From NCBI GenBank assembly GCA_036407035.1, contig DASXAA010000168.1:28634-92633 (forward strand): a stretch of 64,000 bases of DNA, read 5' to 3'. Shown here piece after piece: positions 16,189 to 23,596 of this stretch. Numbering within the stretch: position 1 is the first letter of the stretch; each line of letters begins with the position of its first letter. This DNA comes from JACVRW01 sp036407035. GTDB taxonomy: Bacteria; Actinomycetota; Thermoleophilia; Solirubrobacterales; Thermoleophilaceae. The position numbers were made by a program, and so were the translations under genes. The notes below the pieces were generated by a model. The model made no database searches. It saw nothing but the letters and a program-made list of their open reading frames with translations, and was not told where the DNA came from.

Positions 16189-16198
16189 CGCCCGCGGC

Positions 16199-16435
16199 CT
16201 ATCCGCCGCCCGAGGCCCGCGGGAAGAAGATCACCCTCTCCGCCTCCGGCGGGATGTCGGCATAGTCCTTGACCATCTGGGCCTCGCGCCGGCCGCTGCC
16301 GGCGTGGGTGGTGGGCACGGCCGCCCACATGCCCTCGTCGAGCTGGCGCCGAAACTCCTCGATCAGCCGCTCCTCGTCCTCGCGCACCCGCGGATCGCCC
16401 TCGGTCAGAAGGACCTCTCCGTGGCCGGGCTTCAT
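16199..16435 (-). CDS. Small acidic hypothetical protein
   Basis: About 78 residues from ATG 16435, family not recognised. It has a charged amphipathic helix (DEERLIEEFRRQLDEGMWAAV) and ends in a conserved-looking PPEAERVIFFPRASGGG. Codons keep GC-rich third positions. It is the first gene of the ilvD transcript. A CATAAT hexamer about 100 bases upstream (16533-16538) could be its promoter. Confidence 0.6.
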   Translation of the reverse strand: MKPGHGEVLLTEGDPRVREDEERLIEEFRRQLDEGMWAAVPTTHAGSGRREAQMVKDYADIPPEAERVIFFPRASGGG

Positions 16436-16532
16436 GCGGAGGAACTTGATGATCGTCTCCTGGGGTCGTGCGGGACAAGGGCCGGCGTCGGAGCCGCCGC
16501 AGCAGGCCGGCCGCCCGTGCGGCGGCAGAGCG

Positions 16533-16538
16533 ATTATG
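16533..16538 (-). promoter_or_regulatory. Candidate -10 for the small gene/hypothetical/ilvD transcript
   Basis: Minus strand reads CATAAT, five of six matches to the sigma70 -10 consensus, the most A/T-rich hexamer in this gap. It would give a leader of roughly 85 bases. No clear -35 is seen. Confidence 0.35.
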
Positions 16539-16588
16539 TCACGGCGGCGGCTTCGCCTTGGGGGTTCGGCGGCGTTGACGACCGCGGG

Positions 16589-16733
16589 CGGCCGCGGGCT
16601 TCCATGGCGGCAGTCGGGCGGGGGTGGCCGCGGCTTCCATGGGGGCACGTCGGGCGAGGGTGGCCGCGGGTTCCGTGGGGGCACGTCGGGCGGGGCGGCC
16701 GCGGGTTCCGTGGGGGCACGTCGGGCGGGGGCT
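16589..16733. repeat. Four tandem copies of a 35-36 bp GC-rich repeat
   Basis: Anchor GCCGCGG occurs at 16591, 16627, 16663 and 16698, giving periods of 36, 36 and 35 bases. Copies share a TTCC[AG]TGGGGGCACGTCGGG core; the first is most diverged. No spacers, so it is a minisatellite, not a CRISPR array. Confidence 0.9.
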
Positions 16734-16762
16734 CGATGCGGCGTGGCCCGCGGCGCTGCGAC

Positions 16763-17563
16763 CTACCTCCCGGTCAGCCCGAACACGTCTACCGGGCCGG
16801 CGCCCGCGCCGATCCCGCGCAGGCCGTCACGGACCGCCTCGGACGCGTAGCGCTTGGCCTGCCGCGCCGCCTCGAGCGGCTCGCGTCCGAGCGCCAGGTG
16901 GGCCGCCAGTACCGAGGAATGCGTGCACCCGGACCCGTGCGACGCCCCGTCCGGATGGCGCTCCCCCGGGATCTCGACCAGCTGCTCGCCGTCGAAGAAG
17001 AGGTCGGACGCCTCGTCGCGGTGCCCACCGGTCACGACGACGGCAGCGGGTCCCAGGGCATGGACCGCCCTCGCGAGCTCGTCCGCGGACGCGCCAGGCT
17101 CGACGCCGGCCAGCCGGGCCGCCTCCGAGACGTTCGGCGTCACGACGGTCGCCCGCGGCACGATCCGCGTGCGGAGCGCCTCCTGCGCGTCGTCGTCGAG
17201 CAGGCTGGCGCCGCTCTCGGCGACCATGACGGGGTCGAGCACCACGGGCGCGTCCGGAACGAGGTCGAGGGCGCGGTCCACCGCGGCGATCGTCTCCGCG
17301 GTGCCCAGCATGCCGATCTTGACCGCGTCGACACCGATGTCGTCGGCGACAGCCCGCACCTGCTCGACGATGGCCTCCGGGGGCAGCGGATAGACGGCGG
17401 TAACCGCCATGGTGTTCTGCGCCGTGACGGCGGTGATCGCCGTCATCCCATGGACGCCACAGCGCGCGAACGCCTTCAGGTCGGCCTGAATCCCCGCACC
17501 GCCGCCCGAGTCGGAGCCGGCGATCGAGAGGACCCGCGGGGGTGTGTCGGCGTGCGAGGCCAT
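16763..17563 (-). CDS. thiD: Hydroxymethylpyrimidine/phosphomethylpyrimidine kinase
   Basis: 266 residues of the ThiD ribokinase-like fold. It phosphorylates HMP and HMP-phosphate for thiamine synthesis. Visible motifs are SIAGSDSGGGAGIQADLK at the N-terminus (substrate loop), TAVTAQNT, the KIGMLG strand, and the anion-hole/catalytic segment GSGCTHSSVLAA. ATG 17563 fits a leaderless -10 (TATCCT nine bases upstream). No TPP riboswitch sequence (CTGAGA box) is seen upstream and no other thi genes are adjacent. Confidence 0.95.
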   Translation of the reverse strand: MASHADTPPRVLSIAGSDSGGGAGIQADLKAFARCGVHGMTAITAVTAQNTMAVTAVYPLPPEAIVEQVRAVADDIGVDAVKIGMLGTAETIAAVDRALDLVPDAPVVLDPVMVAESGASLLDDDAQEALRTRIVPRATVVTPNVSEAARLAGVEPGASADELARAVHALGPAAVVVTGGHRDEASDLFFDGEQLVEIPGERHPDGASHGSGCTHSSVLAAHLALGREPLEAARQAKRYASEAVRDGLRGIGAGAGPVDVFGLTGR

Positions 17564-17572
17564 GCGCGGGCA

Positions 17573-17578
17573 AGGATA
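17573..17578 (-). promoter_or_regulatory. Leaderless-type -10 for thiD
   Basis: Minus strand reads TATCCT, nine bases before the ATG at 17563. No ribosome-binding site intervenes. Confidence 0.45.
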
Positions 17579-17643
17579 TGCAGCCCCGATCCGGCGCCGG
17601 TTGCGGACGCGGCCTGCCGGGGGCTCGTTGTCGCTGTCACCGA

Positions 17644-17711
17644 GTGTCCTGAGTCGGAAGTTCGGCATCAGCTTCCCGAGCGGCTGGGCGTGGCTGGCCG
17701 ACTCAGGACAC
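17644..17711. repeat. 68-bp inverted repeat with 14-bp perfect arms
   Basis: GTGTCCTGAGTCGG at 17644-17657 is matched by its exact complement CCGACTCAGGACAC at 17698-17711, with a 40-base loop. A smaller GGAAG/CTTCC hairpin lies inside. The right arm touches the dprA stop codon at 17712. No poly-T follows on either strand, so it is not a standard terminator. It may be a folded 3' RNA end, a protein site or a miniature mobile element. Confidence 0.85.
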
Positions 17712-18863
17712 CTATCCAAGGGCTCGCTCCCAACCGCCGAGATCCCGCCGCACGACGAACCCGTCGATTTCCAGGCGGCCGAGCGCCACGCGCACGTCGG
17801 CGGCCGACAGGCCGGTCGCCTCGGCGATGCCGTCGACTGTGCGGCCCGCCTCGATGGCACCCAGCACCGCCTTGAGCTGCGCGTCGGCGGGCTGGCTCTC
17901 GTCCGGCTCCGGCGGCAACCGGACCTGCCGCATGTCTACGCCGAACAGCTCGTCGAGGATGTCCTCCGCCCGAGTGATGGGCACGGCGCCGTCCCGCAGG
18001 AGGTCGTTGGTGCCCTTCGCCATCCGCGCCGTCACCCGGCCCGGCACGGCCGCGACGCCCCGGCCCAGGTCCCGTGCGAAGTCGGCCGTGATCAGGCTGC
18101 CGCTGGGGCTCGCCGCCTCCACGACCACGGTCATGGTCGCGAGCCCGGCCATGATGCGGTTGCGGGCGGGGAACGACCAGCGAAACGCCCTCTGGCCGGG
18201 CGGCATCTCGGACAGAACGACACCTGCGCGGCGCACCCGCTCGTGAAGGCGGTGGTGGCGGCGGGGGTAAACGACGTCGGGGCCGCAGGCGAGCACGGCC
18301 GCGGGGAGGCCGCCGCCGTCGAGACAACCGCGATGCGCCGTGGCGTCGATCCCGAGGGCGAGCCCGCTGACCACGGGCACGGCGGCGGCTCCGAGCCCGC
18401 GGCCGAGCGAATAGGCCACCTCCGTGCCGTATGGGGTCGGGCGGCGGGTCCCGACGACCGCCACGGACGGCTCCTCTCGAACCCGCTCCAAGGCGTGGAG
18501 CTGTCCGAGCGCGAACAGCACCGCCGGCGGGTCGGCGAGGTCCGTCAGCCGCGGCGGATACAGGCCACTGTGACGGCAGAGGGCGGCGACGCCGGCGGTG
18601 TCGAGCGTCTCGCGTGTCGCCAGTGGGTCGAACACGTCGAGGAATGCGTATGCATCCTCGTCCCGCCGGCCGACCGCCGCGGCGATGAGCGCCTCGTCGC
18701 GAAGGGCGAGAAGACCCGCCACGCGCGACTCGCGCCTGTCGAGCAGGCCTGCGATTCGCGGCGCGAGGTACGCGACGAGGTACGCCCGGCGCAGGCAGCG
18801 ATCGCATGCGCGCTCCCGATCCGGTCGCCGGCTTCGCGGATCCACTGGTTCGAGATGCGTCAC
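17712..18863 (-). CDS. dprA: DNA-processing protein DprA
   Basis: 383 residues. DprA binds incoming single-stranded DNA in natural transformation and loads RecA. An N-terminal region with CDRCLRR (20-26) precedes a helical part. The Rossmann-like DprA core is about 133-285 (VAVVGTRRPTPYG, SGLALGIDATAH, EMPPGQ, FPARNRIMAGL), and a winged helix ends the protein (about 325-375). GTG 18863 overlaps the comM stop (GTGA). Pairing with comM is the usual competence arrangement. Confidence 0.95.
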   Translation of the reverse strand: MTHLEPVDPRSRRPDRERACDRCLRRAYLVAYLAPRIAGLLDRRESRVAGLLALRDEALIAAAVGRRDEDAYAFLDVFDPLATRETLDTAGVAALCRHSGLYPPRLTDLADPPAVLFALGQLHALERVREEPSVAVVGTRRPTPYGTEVAYSLGRGLGAAAVPVVSGLALGIDATAHRGCLDGGGLPAAVLACGPDVVYPRRHHRLHERVRRAGVVLSEMPPGQRAFRWSFPARNRIMAGLATMTVVVEAASPSGSLITADFARDLGRGVAAVPGRVTARMAKGTNDLLRDGAVPITRAEDILDELFGVDMRQVRLPPEPDESQPADAQLKAVLGAIEAGRTVDGIAEATGLSAADVRVALGRLEIDGFVVRRDLGGWERALG

Positions 18864-20380
18864 GCCGCCACGCGCTCCCAGCCGTCCAGCCTGTACGCGA
18901 GCGCCTCGTCGAGATCGCGCTCGGAGACCGTCTCGCGAGCGTCGAGGTCCGCGATCGTCCTGGCGACCCGGAGGACTCGGTCGTGCCCACGCCCGCTCAG
19001 GCTGACCCGTTCGCGAACCGCCAGGAGGCGGGCCGCCACGAGGGGGTCGACGGGCACCTGCCGACGGGTCAGCCGCCCGTCCATATCGCCGTTGCAGAGC
19101 GCCCCGGTCCCGGCAAGGCGCTCGTGCTGACGGGCGCGAGCCGCGATCACCCGCTCGCGCACCACCGCCGTCGGCGTGCGGCGCGGACCGTCGGAGCGGA
19201 CCAGCTCGAGGGTCGGCACGGCGTGGACCTCGCAGACGAGGTCGATTCGATCGAGCAGCGGGCCGCTCAGCCGGCGCGTGTAGCGCAGGAGCGCCGGCGC
19301 ATCGCAGGTGCATTCGTCGGGCGGTCGGGCGCAGGGGCAGCGGTTGCAGGCGGCGACGACGACCGCGTTGGCGGGGAACTGGATCGTGCGCTGCCCGCGC
19401 ATGATCTCGACCACCCCTTCCTCCAGCGGCTGTCGAAGCGAGTCGATCGCGGTCCGGGAGAACTCGGGCAGCTCGTCCAGGAACAGCACGCCGCGATGCG
19501 CCAGCGTGATCTCGCCGGGTCGAGGTCGATTGCCGCCCCCGACGAGCCCTTGGGCGGAGATCGTGTGGTGGGGCGCGCGAAAAGGCCGTTCTGTCGCGAG
19601 CCTGCCGCTCCCGATGCCGGCGGCGCTGTGCATTTGCGTGATCTCGAGCGCCTCCTCGAACTCAGGCGGTGGCAGGATGCCCGGCAGCCGTCTCGCCAGC
19701 ATGGTCTTGCCGGCGCCTGGCGGCCCCACCATCAGCAGGTTGTGACCGCCCGCGGCGGCGATCTCCAGCGCACGCTTGGCGTCCTCCTGCCCGCGCACGT
19801 CCTCCAGGTCGGGGGCGCCCGCCCGCGGCCGCGTGTCCGCGGGTTCCGGGATGGCGGGCTCTGGCGTCCAGCGGTCGTGGAGGAGGTCCGCCATGCGCGA
19901 CAGCGTCGGCACGCCGACTGCCTCGATCCCCTCCACGAGCGCGGCCTCACGTGCGTTCTCGAGCGGGACGAGCAGACGCCGGTAACCCGCACGGTGCGCG
20001 CCGAGCGCAGCGGCGAGCGTCCCCCTTCCCGGCCGCAGCTCCCCGCCGAGCGACAGCTCGCCCCAGACCGCGCAACCCGCGAGCGGCTCGTGCGGGACCT
20101 GGTTGCTGGCGGCCAACAGCCCCACGGCGATCGCCAGGTCGAACCCGGGACCAGCCTTGCGCAGGTGGGCGGGCGCGAGATTGACGGTCAAGCGCTTCAT
20201 CGGGAACTCGAGGCCCGAGTTGAGGAGTGCCGCGCGCACGCGCTCGCGCGACTCCCTGATGGCGCGGTCCGGCAGCCCCACGAGCGTGAAGGTCGGCAGT
20301 CCGCCGCGGACGTCGACCTCGACGTTCACCTCGTGGCTCGTGACCCCCTCGAGGGCGAAGGTGGCAACGCTGGCAAGCAC
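18860..20380 (-). CDS. comM: YifB/ComM family Mg-chelatase-like ATPase
   Basis: 506 residues, normal for ComM/YifB. An N-terminal Lon-protease-like fold (about 1-170) is followed by an AAA+ ATPase with Walker A GPPGAGKT and Walker B VLFLDELPEF, then a zinc-like cysteine cluster (CNRCPC, CTC) and a C-terminal Mg-chelatase domain. ComM is a helicase aiding branch migration during transformation. The GTG at 20380 gives the family N-terminus and lies seven bases after TAGCTT. It is co-transcribed with dprA and divergent from yraN. Confidence 0.95.
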   Translation of the reverse strand: MLASVATFALEGVTSHEVNVEVDVRGGLPTFTLVGLPDRAIRESRERVRAALLNSGLEFPMKRLTVNLAPAHLRKAGPGFDLAIAVGLLAASNQVPHEPLAGCAVWGELSLGGELRPGRGTLAAALGAHRAGYRRLLVPLENAREAALVEGIEAVGVPTLSRMADLLHDRWTPEPAIPEPADTRPRAGAPDLEDVRGQEDAKRALEIAAAGGHNLLMVGPPGAGKTMLARRLPGILPPPEFEEALEITQMHSAAGIGSGRLATERPFRAPHHTISAQGLVGGGNRPRPGEITLAHRGVLFLDELPEFSRTAIDSLRQPLEEGVVEIMRGQRTIQFPANAVVVAACNRCPCARPPDECTCDAPALLRYTRRLSGPLLDRIDLVCEVHAVPTLELVRSDGPRRTPTAVVRERVIAARARQHERLAGTGALCNGDMDGRLTRRQVPVDPLVAARLLAVRERVSLSGRGHDRVLRVARTIADLDARETVSERDLDEALAYRLDGWERVAA

Positions 20381-20387
20381 GCCGGAC

Positions 20388-20393
20388 AAGCTA
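20388..20393 (-). promoter_or_regulatory. Leaderless-type -10 for comM-dprA
   Basis: Minus strand TAGCTT ends seven bases before the comM GTG at 20380. Confidence 0.45.
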
Positions 20394-20423
20394 GGCGGGC
20401 GCGACAGACGCGTGGGCACCCGT

Positions 20424-20495
20424 GTGTGACAACTTCGTAAAACGCTTCCGGGAAGTTGTTGCTGAATCGTCACGCACGTCACCCACGTGTCACAC
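20424..20495. promoter_or_regulatory. Nested inverted repeats between comM and yraN
   Basis: Outer arms GTGTGAC (20424-20430) and GTCACAC (20489-20495) enclose inner arms ACAACTTC (20429-20436) and GAAGTTGT (20452-20459). The right outer arm is part of the self-palindrome GTGTCACAC (20487-20495). The position between divergent promoters suggests operator sites for the competence pair, yraN or both. No regulator gene is adjacent. Confidence 0.6.
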
Positions 20496-20504
20496 GGCGC
20501 GGCG

Positions 20505-20510
20505 TAGCGT
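20505..20510 (+). promoter_or_regulatory. Leaderless-type -10 for yraN
   Basis: TAGCGT ends nine bases before the yraN ATG at 20520, with no ribosome-binding site between. Confidence 0.4.
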
Positions 20511-20519
20511 CCGGCGGCG

Positions 20520-20957
20520 ATGGCATCGGACCCGCGACGCAGACTCGGAGCGCTCGGAGAACGAATGGCGCGCGTGCACCTGGAGGCACGGGGCTATTCG
20601 ATCGTGGACCGCAACTTCCGTACCCGCCACGGTGAGCTCGATCTCGTCGTGGCCGACCAGCGCTGCCTCGTCTTCTGCGAGGTCAAGACGCGTGTGGCGA
20701 AAGGGGTCTCCGACCCGAGCCCGGCGTCCTACCCGGAGGCTCCGCCGGGGCCGGCGCGACCGTCCGGCCCGTTCGGCCCGCTGGCCTCGATCGGGACACG
20801 CAAGCGGCGCCGGCTGCGGTTGATGGCGCGCGAGTGGCTCGCCGCCAACCGAGGCGCCGGTCCGCGCCGCGCCGAACTGCGCTTCGACGCGATCGGGATC
20901 ACCGTGGACCGCGCCGGCCGGCTCTTGACGCTGGAGCACCTGGAGAATGCGTTCTGA
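20520..20957 (+). CDS. yraN: YraN/UPF0102 family endonuclease-like protein
   Basis: 145 residues. The family has a Holliday-junction-resolvase-like nuclease fold; the expected motif residues are present in GELDLV (38-43) and CEVKTR (53-58). An unusual proline-rich insertion of about 25 residues (62-87) separates the two halves of the domain. In many bacteria yraN lies in an rnhB-yraN-comM-dprA operon. Here it is divergent from comM-dprA and convergent with rnhB, so the cluster is kept but rearranged. Exact function is not established. Confidence 0.88.
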   Translation: MASDPRRRLGALGERMARVHLEARGYSIVDRNFRTRHGELDLVVADQRCLVFCEVKTRVAKGVSDPSPASYPEAPPGPARPSGPFGPLASIGTRKRRRLRLMAREWLAANRGAGPRRAELRFDAIGITVDRAGRLLTLEHLENAF

Positions 20958-21041
20958 GCGGGATCACGATGCGACGGGCGCTCGGTGCGACGGGCACACC
21001 TTCCTCGCGCGCCCGGTTGGCCGGGTCCGATCGGAAGCGGC

Positions 21042-21773
21042 TCAGCCCTCGAGGGCGAGCTGCGTGTATGCGATCGACTGGAAGGAGAGGCGGTGCAGCG
21101 GCGAGACGCCGATCTCGGCGATAGCGGCGCGATGCTCGGGGGTCGAGTAGCCGACGTTGGTCTCGAAGTCCCAGCCCGGGTGGCGCTCGGCCGCCTTCCG
21201 CATGTAACGGTCGCGCGAGACCTTGGCGAGCACGGACGCGGCGGCGATCGCTGCGCTGCGGCAGTCGCCATCGATCACGGCGCGCTGCTCGTGGCCGAAG
21301 TCCGGCACGTTGAACCCGTCTATGAGACACACGCTCCCCTCACGCGCCACGCCCAACAGGGCGGAGCGGAGGGCCTCCAGGTTCGTCACGTGCAGCCCGC
21401 GGGCGTCTATCCCGCGGACGCAACGGGACACGATCACCGCCCGGGCGGCGGCCCGCAGCACAAGGGGATAGAGCTCCTCGCGGGTCTCGGCGGTGTGCTG
21501 CTTGGAGTCGTTGAGGCGGCTCAGCGCCCGACGGTCCGAGAGCGTCAGCCGCTCAAGGTCGAACAGGACCGCGGCAGCGACGAGCGGGCCGGCAAGCGAG
21601 CCCCGGCCGGCCTCGTCCGCACCGGCGACGTACCGGCACTCGAGCGCGCGGTCGAACGCGAAGAGTCGCCTGCCGGTCCCCGGGCGCCTCCGGGCCTGGC
21701 GGCGAGCACCGGGGACGCCAGGATCCCGGGACGGCTTCGACTGCTGGGTGTCGGCGGTCCGTGGTCTCCCCAC
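21042..21773 (-). CDS. rnhB: Ribonuclease HII
   Basis: 243 residues. RNase HII cleaves RNA in RNA-DNA hybrids and removes single ribonucleotides from DNA. The active-site signature GADEAGRGSLAGP is near residues 50-62, and further family motifs (NDSKQ, IDGFNVP, AAASVLAKVSRD) are present. The first 40 residues from GTG 21773 are basic and low complexity, so the true start may be further in. TAGTAT (21785-21790) 11 bases upstream may be its -10. Confidence 0.95.
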   Translation of the reverse strand: MGRPRTADTQQSKPSRDPGVPGARRQARRRPGTGRRLFAFDRALECRYVAGADEAGRGSLAGPLVAAAVLFDLERLTLSDRRALSRLNDSKQHTAETREELYPLVLRAAARAVIVSRCVRGIDARGLHVTNLEALRSALLGVAREGSVCLIDGFNVPDFGHEQRAVIDGDCRSAAIAAASVLAKVSRDRYMRKAAERHPGWDFETNVGYSTPEHRAAIAEIGVSPLHRLSFQSIAYTQLALEG

Positions 21774-21902
21774 GCTGGGGCCCGATACTAGGACCGCCAG
21801 CGGCGGAAGGGCGTTCAGTGCGGGTTAAGAGCGCGGGAGCCGGCTCGGCCTGGGCCGTCGCGCCGACGGCAGGGCCGGCCCGGCCTGGGCCGTTGCCCGC
21901 CC

Positions 21903-22511
21903 CTACAGGGTCCCGATGCGCCCGGGTGGCCAGTAGGTCATGAAGGCCTTCCCGATCATCCATTTCTTCGGGATCGGCCCCCACTCCCGGCTGTCCGCGC
22001 TCTCGCCGCGGTTGTCACCCATCATGAAGAAGTAGCCCTTCGGGATGGTGATCTCCTGGGGGAGATTGCAGATCTGACAATCGCTCGACAGGCGGGCGAA
22101 AGGCTCCTTCTGGCGCTTGCCGTTCAGGTATACGGCACCCCCAAGGACCTTGATGCGGTCACCGCCGACCGCGACCACTCGCTTGATGAAGTTCGTGTCG
22201 GAGCGCTCGTCGGTCGGGCGTGGGCACGAAGTCTGGCTCGAGTGCCGCACTCCGCAGACGTTGGAGTCGGCGCCCGCGGGCGGCTTGAAGACGACGATGT
22301 CGCCGCGGCCCGGGGACCCGAAGCGGAGGCTCACCCGGTCCACCAGGACACGCTGGCCTACGTCGAGCGTCGGCTCCATCGACTCGCTCGGGATCCGGAA
22401 CGGCTTGACGAGGAACGCCTGGATGCCGAGCGCCAGCCCGAGAGCCACCGCCACGATCATGACCAGCTCGAGGAGCGAGCCACGGGCGGTCTGCGGCTTC
22501 AGTCTCGCCAC
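21903..22511 (-). CDS. lepB: Signal peptidase I
   Basis: 202 residues. It removes signal peptides from exported proteins. One membrane anchor at about 13-34, catalytic Ser44 in PSESMEPTL and general-base Lys110 in NFIKRVVAVGGD; the later boxes GYFFMMGDNRGESADSR are complete. Four cysteines between boxes could form external disulfides. It follows rplS by about 30 bases, a common placement, and starts with GTG 22511. The 129 bases after it contain two CGGCCTGGGCCGT direct repeats (21846 and 21881). Confidence 0.96.
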   Translation of the reverse strand: MARLKPQTARGSLLELVMIVAVALGLALGIQAFLVKPFRIPSESMEPTLDVGQRVLVDRVSLRFGSPGRGDIVVFKPPAGADSNVCGVRHSSQTSCPRPTDERSDTNFIKRVVAVGGDRIKVLGGAVYLNGKRQKEPFARLSSDCQICNLPQEITIPKGYFFMMGDNRGESADSREWGPIPKKWMIGKAFMTYWPPGRIGTL

Positions 22512-22541
22512 GCTCGCTGTCCGAGGCCCCCGGCCCCGTCC

Positions 22542-23339
22542 CTAGGACTTGGTCTCGTCGCCGGATTCGGCGGCGGCCTCAGCGGCGGGCTCGTCCGCGT
22601 CACCGGCATCGGCGGCGGCGTCTGCACTCGGCTCGTCCGCGTCGCCGTCGGGCGACTCGGCGCCGGACGCGCCCTCGGCGGTCACCGGCTCCCCGGCGTC
22701 CTCGCCCTCGGACGTCGCGGCCTCCTCGGCCACGGCCCCATCGGCGGTTTCCGCGACCTCGGGCCCGCCGCCCTCGGACGTCGCGGCCTCCTCGGCCGCG
22801 GCCCCATCGGCGGTTTCCGCGGCCTCGGGCGCGCCCCCCTCGGCGGTCTCCGCGGCCTCGGGCGCACCGCCGTCCTCGCCGCTCGCGGCAGCCGCCTCTT
22901 CGGCCTCGGTCTCCGCGGCGAGCTCCTCCTCGCCCGGGCGCGGGGCGTCGTCGGGCGGCATCGCGCCCTCGACGTACGCCTCCTCCTCGGCCCCGGTCCA
23001 GCGGCGCTCACGCACCCGTGCGCCGCGACCCACCCGCTCGCGCAGGTAGTAGAGCTTCGCCCGGCGGACGTCGCCGCGCGCGGCGACCTCGATCTTCTCG
23101 ATCTTTGGCGAATGCAGGGGGAAAGTTCTCTCCACGCCGACACCGAAGGACTGCTTGCGCACGGTGAACGTCTCGCGCGCGCCGCTGCCCTGCCGCTTGA
23201 TCACGATGCCCTCGAACACCTGCGTGCGGCGCCTGGTCCCCTCGACCACCTGAAAATGCACGCGCACGCGATCGCCGGCCTGGAAGACCGGGACCCTGCG
23301 CATCTGTGCGCGCTCGAGGCTGTCGATTACGCCGGACAT
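22542..23339 (-). CDS. rplS: Ribosomal protein L19 with long acidic C-terminal tail
   Basis: 265 residues against about 115 in most bacteria. Residues 1-115 are a complete L19 (RVPVFQAGDRVRVHFQVVEG, FGVGVERTFPLHSPKI, KLYYLRER). Residues 116-265 are a low-complexity Ala/Glu/Asp/Gly tail with an internal repeat of about 22 residues (AAETADGA...EEAATSEG). The frame, ATG 23339 and operon place (trmD-rplS-lepB) are as expected, so the tail is not a misread frame. L19 sits at the 30S-50S interface; the tail is probably disordered. Its function is unknown. Confidence 0.93.
   Translation of the reverse strand: MSGVIDSLERAQMRRVPVFQAGDRVRVHFQVVEGTRRRTQVFEGIVIKRQGSGARETFTVRKQSFGVGVERTFPLHSPKIEKIEVAARGDVRRAKLYYLRERVGRGARVRERRWTGAEEEAYVEGAMPPDDAPRPGEEELAAETEAEEAAAASGEDGGAPEAAETAEGGAPEAAETADGAAAEEAATSEGGGPEVAETADGAVAEEAATSEGEDAGEPVTAEGASGAESPDGDADEPSADAAADAGDADEPAAEAAAESGDETKS
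22705..22836 (-). repeat. Two tandem 66-bp repeats inside rplS tail
   Basis: Copies begin at 22705 and 22771 with CCCTCGGACGTCGCGG (plus strand) and keep the frame, adding 22 residues each. It shows how the acidic tail grew by in-frame duplication. Confidence 0.85.
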
Positions 23340-23460
23340 GACGAGGGCGCAAGCGGTCCCGGAGGCACAAATAAGGCGCGACCCCCGGGGGCACGTCGCG
23401 CGGGCAGGAATGGTAGCGAAGGGCCAGCGCTGTCGGAGCGGCATCGACGGCGCATGCCGC

Positions 23461-23556
23461 GACGCGGCCGGCACCGCGCTCGTCGTGGCGCCGGCGCACG
23501 GACGCCGCGACGCGGGCGGCACCGCGCTCGTCGTGGCGCGGGCGCACGGACGCGCC
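23461..23556. repeat. Two tandem 48-bp repeats between trmD and rplS
   Basis: Copies at 23461-23508 and 23509-23556 differ at only a few positions and share GCACCGCGCTCGTCGTGGCG. They fill much of the 257-base gap between trmD and rplS. I see no gene in this gap. Confidence 0.85.
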
Positions 23557-23596
23557 GCCGGCGCCGCGTTACGTCGGGTGCGACCCATAGCCGCGC

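Larger units (their letters stand above)
16436..16762. other. 327-base gene-free region with a tandem repeat
   Basis: This is the only stretch over 300 bases without a gene. It lies between the small acidic gene and thiD, both on the minus strand. It contains a candidate -10 on the minus strand (CATAAT, 16533-16538) and four tandem copies of a 35-36-base repeat at about 16589-16733. Open frames inside it are made only of the repeat and look non-coding. Confidence 0.7.

Noticed and set aside
16589..16733. CRISPR array
   Set aside because: The copies are directly adjacent with no spacers, are GC-rich and only four in number; no cas genes nearby.
17564..17711. TPP riboswitch upstream of thiD
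   Set aside because: The conserved CTGAGA and ACCTGA-type elements are missing, and the -10 lies only nine bases before the start.
23340..23596. Small gene between trmD and rplS
   Set aside because: Open frames there consist of the 48-bp repeat and Arg/Ala-rich low-complexity sequence; no start site or family match.
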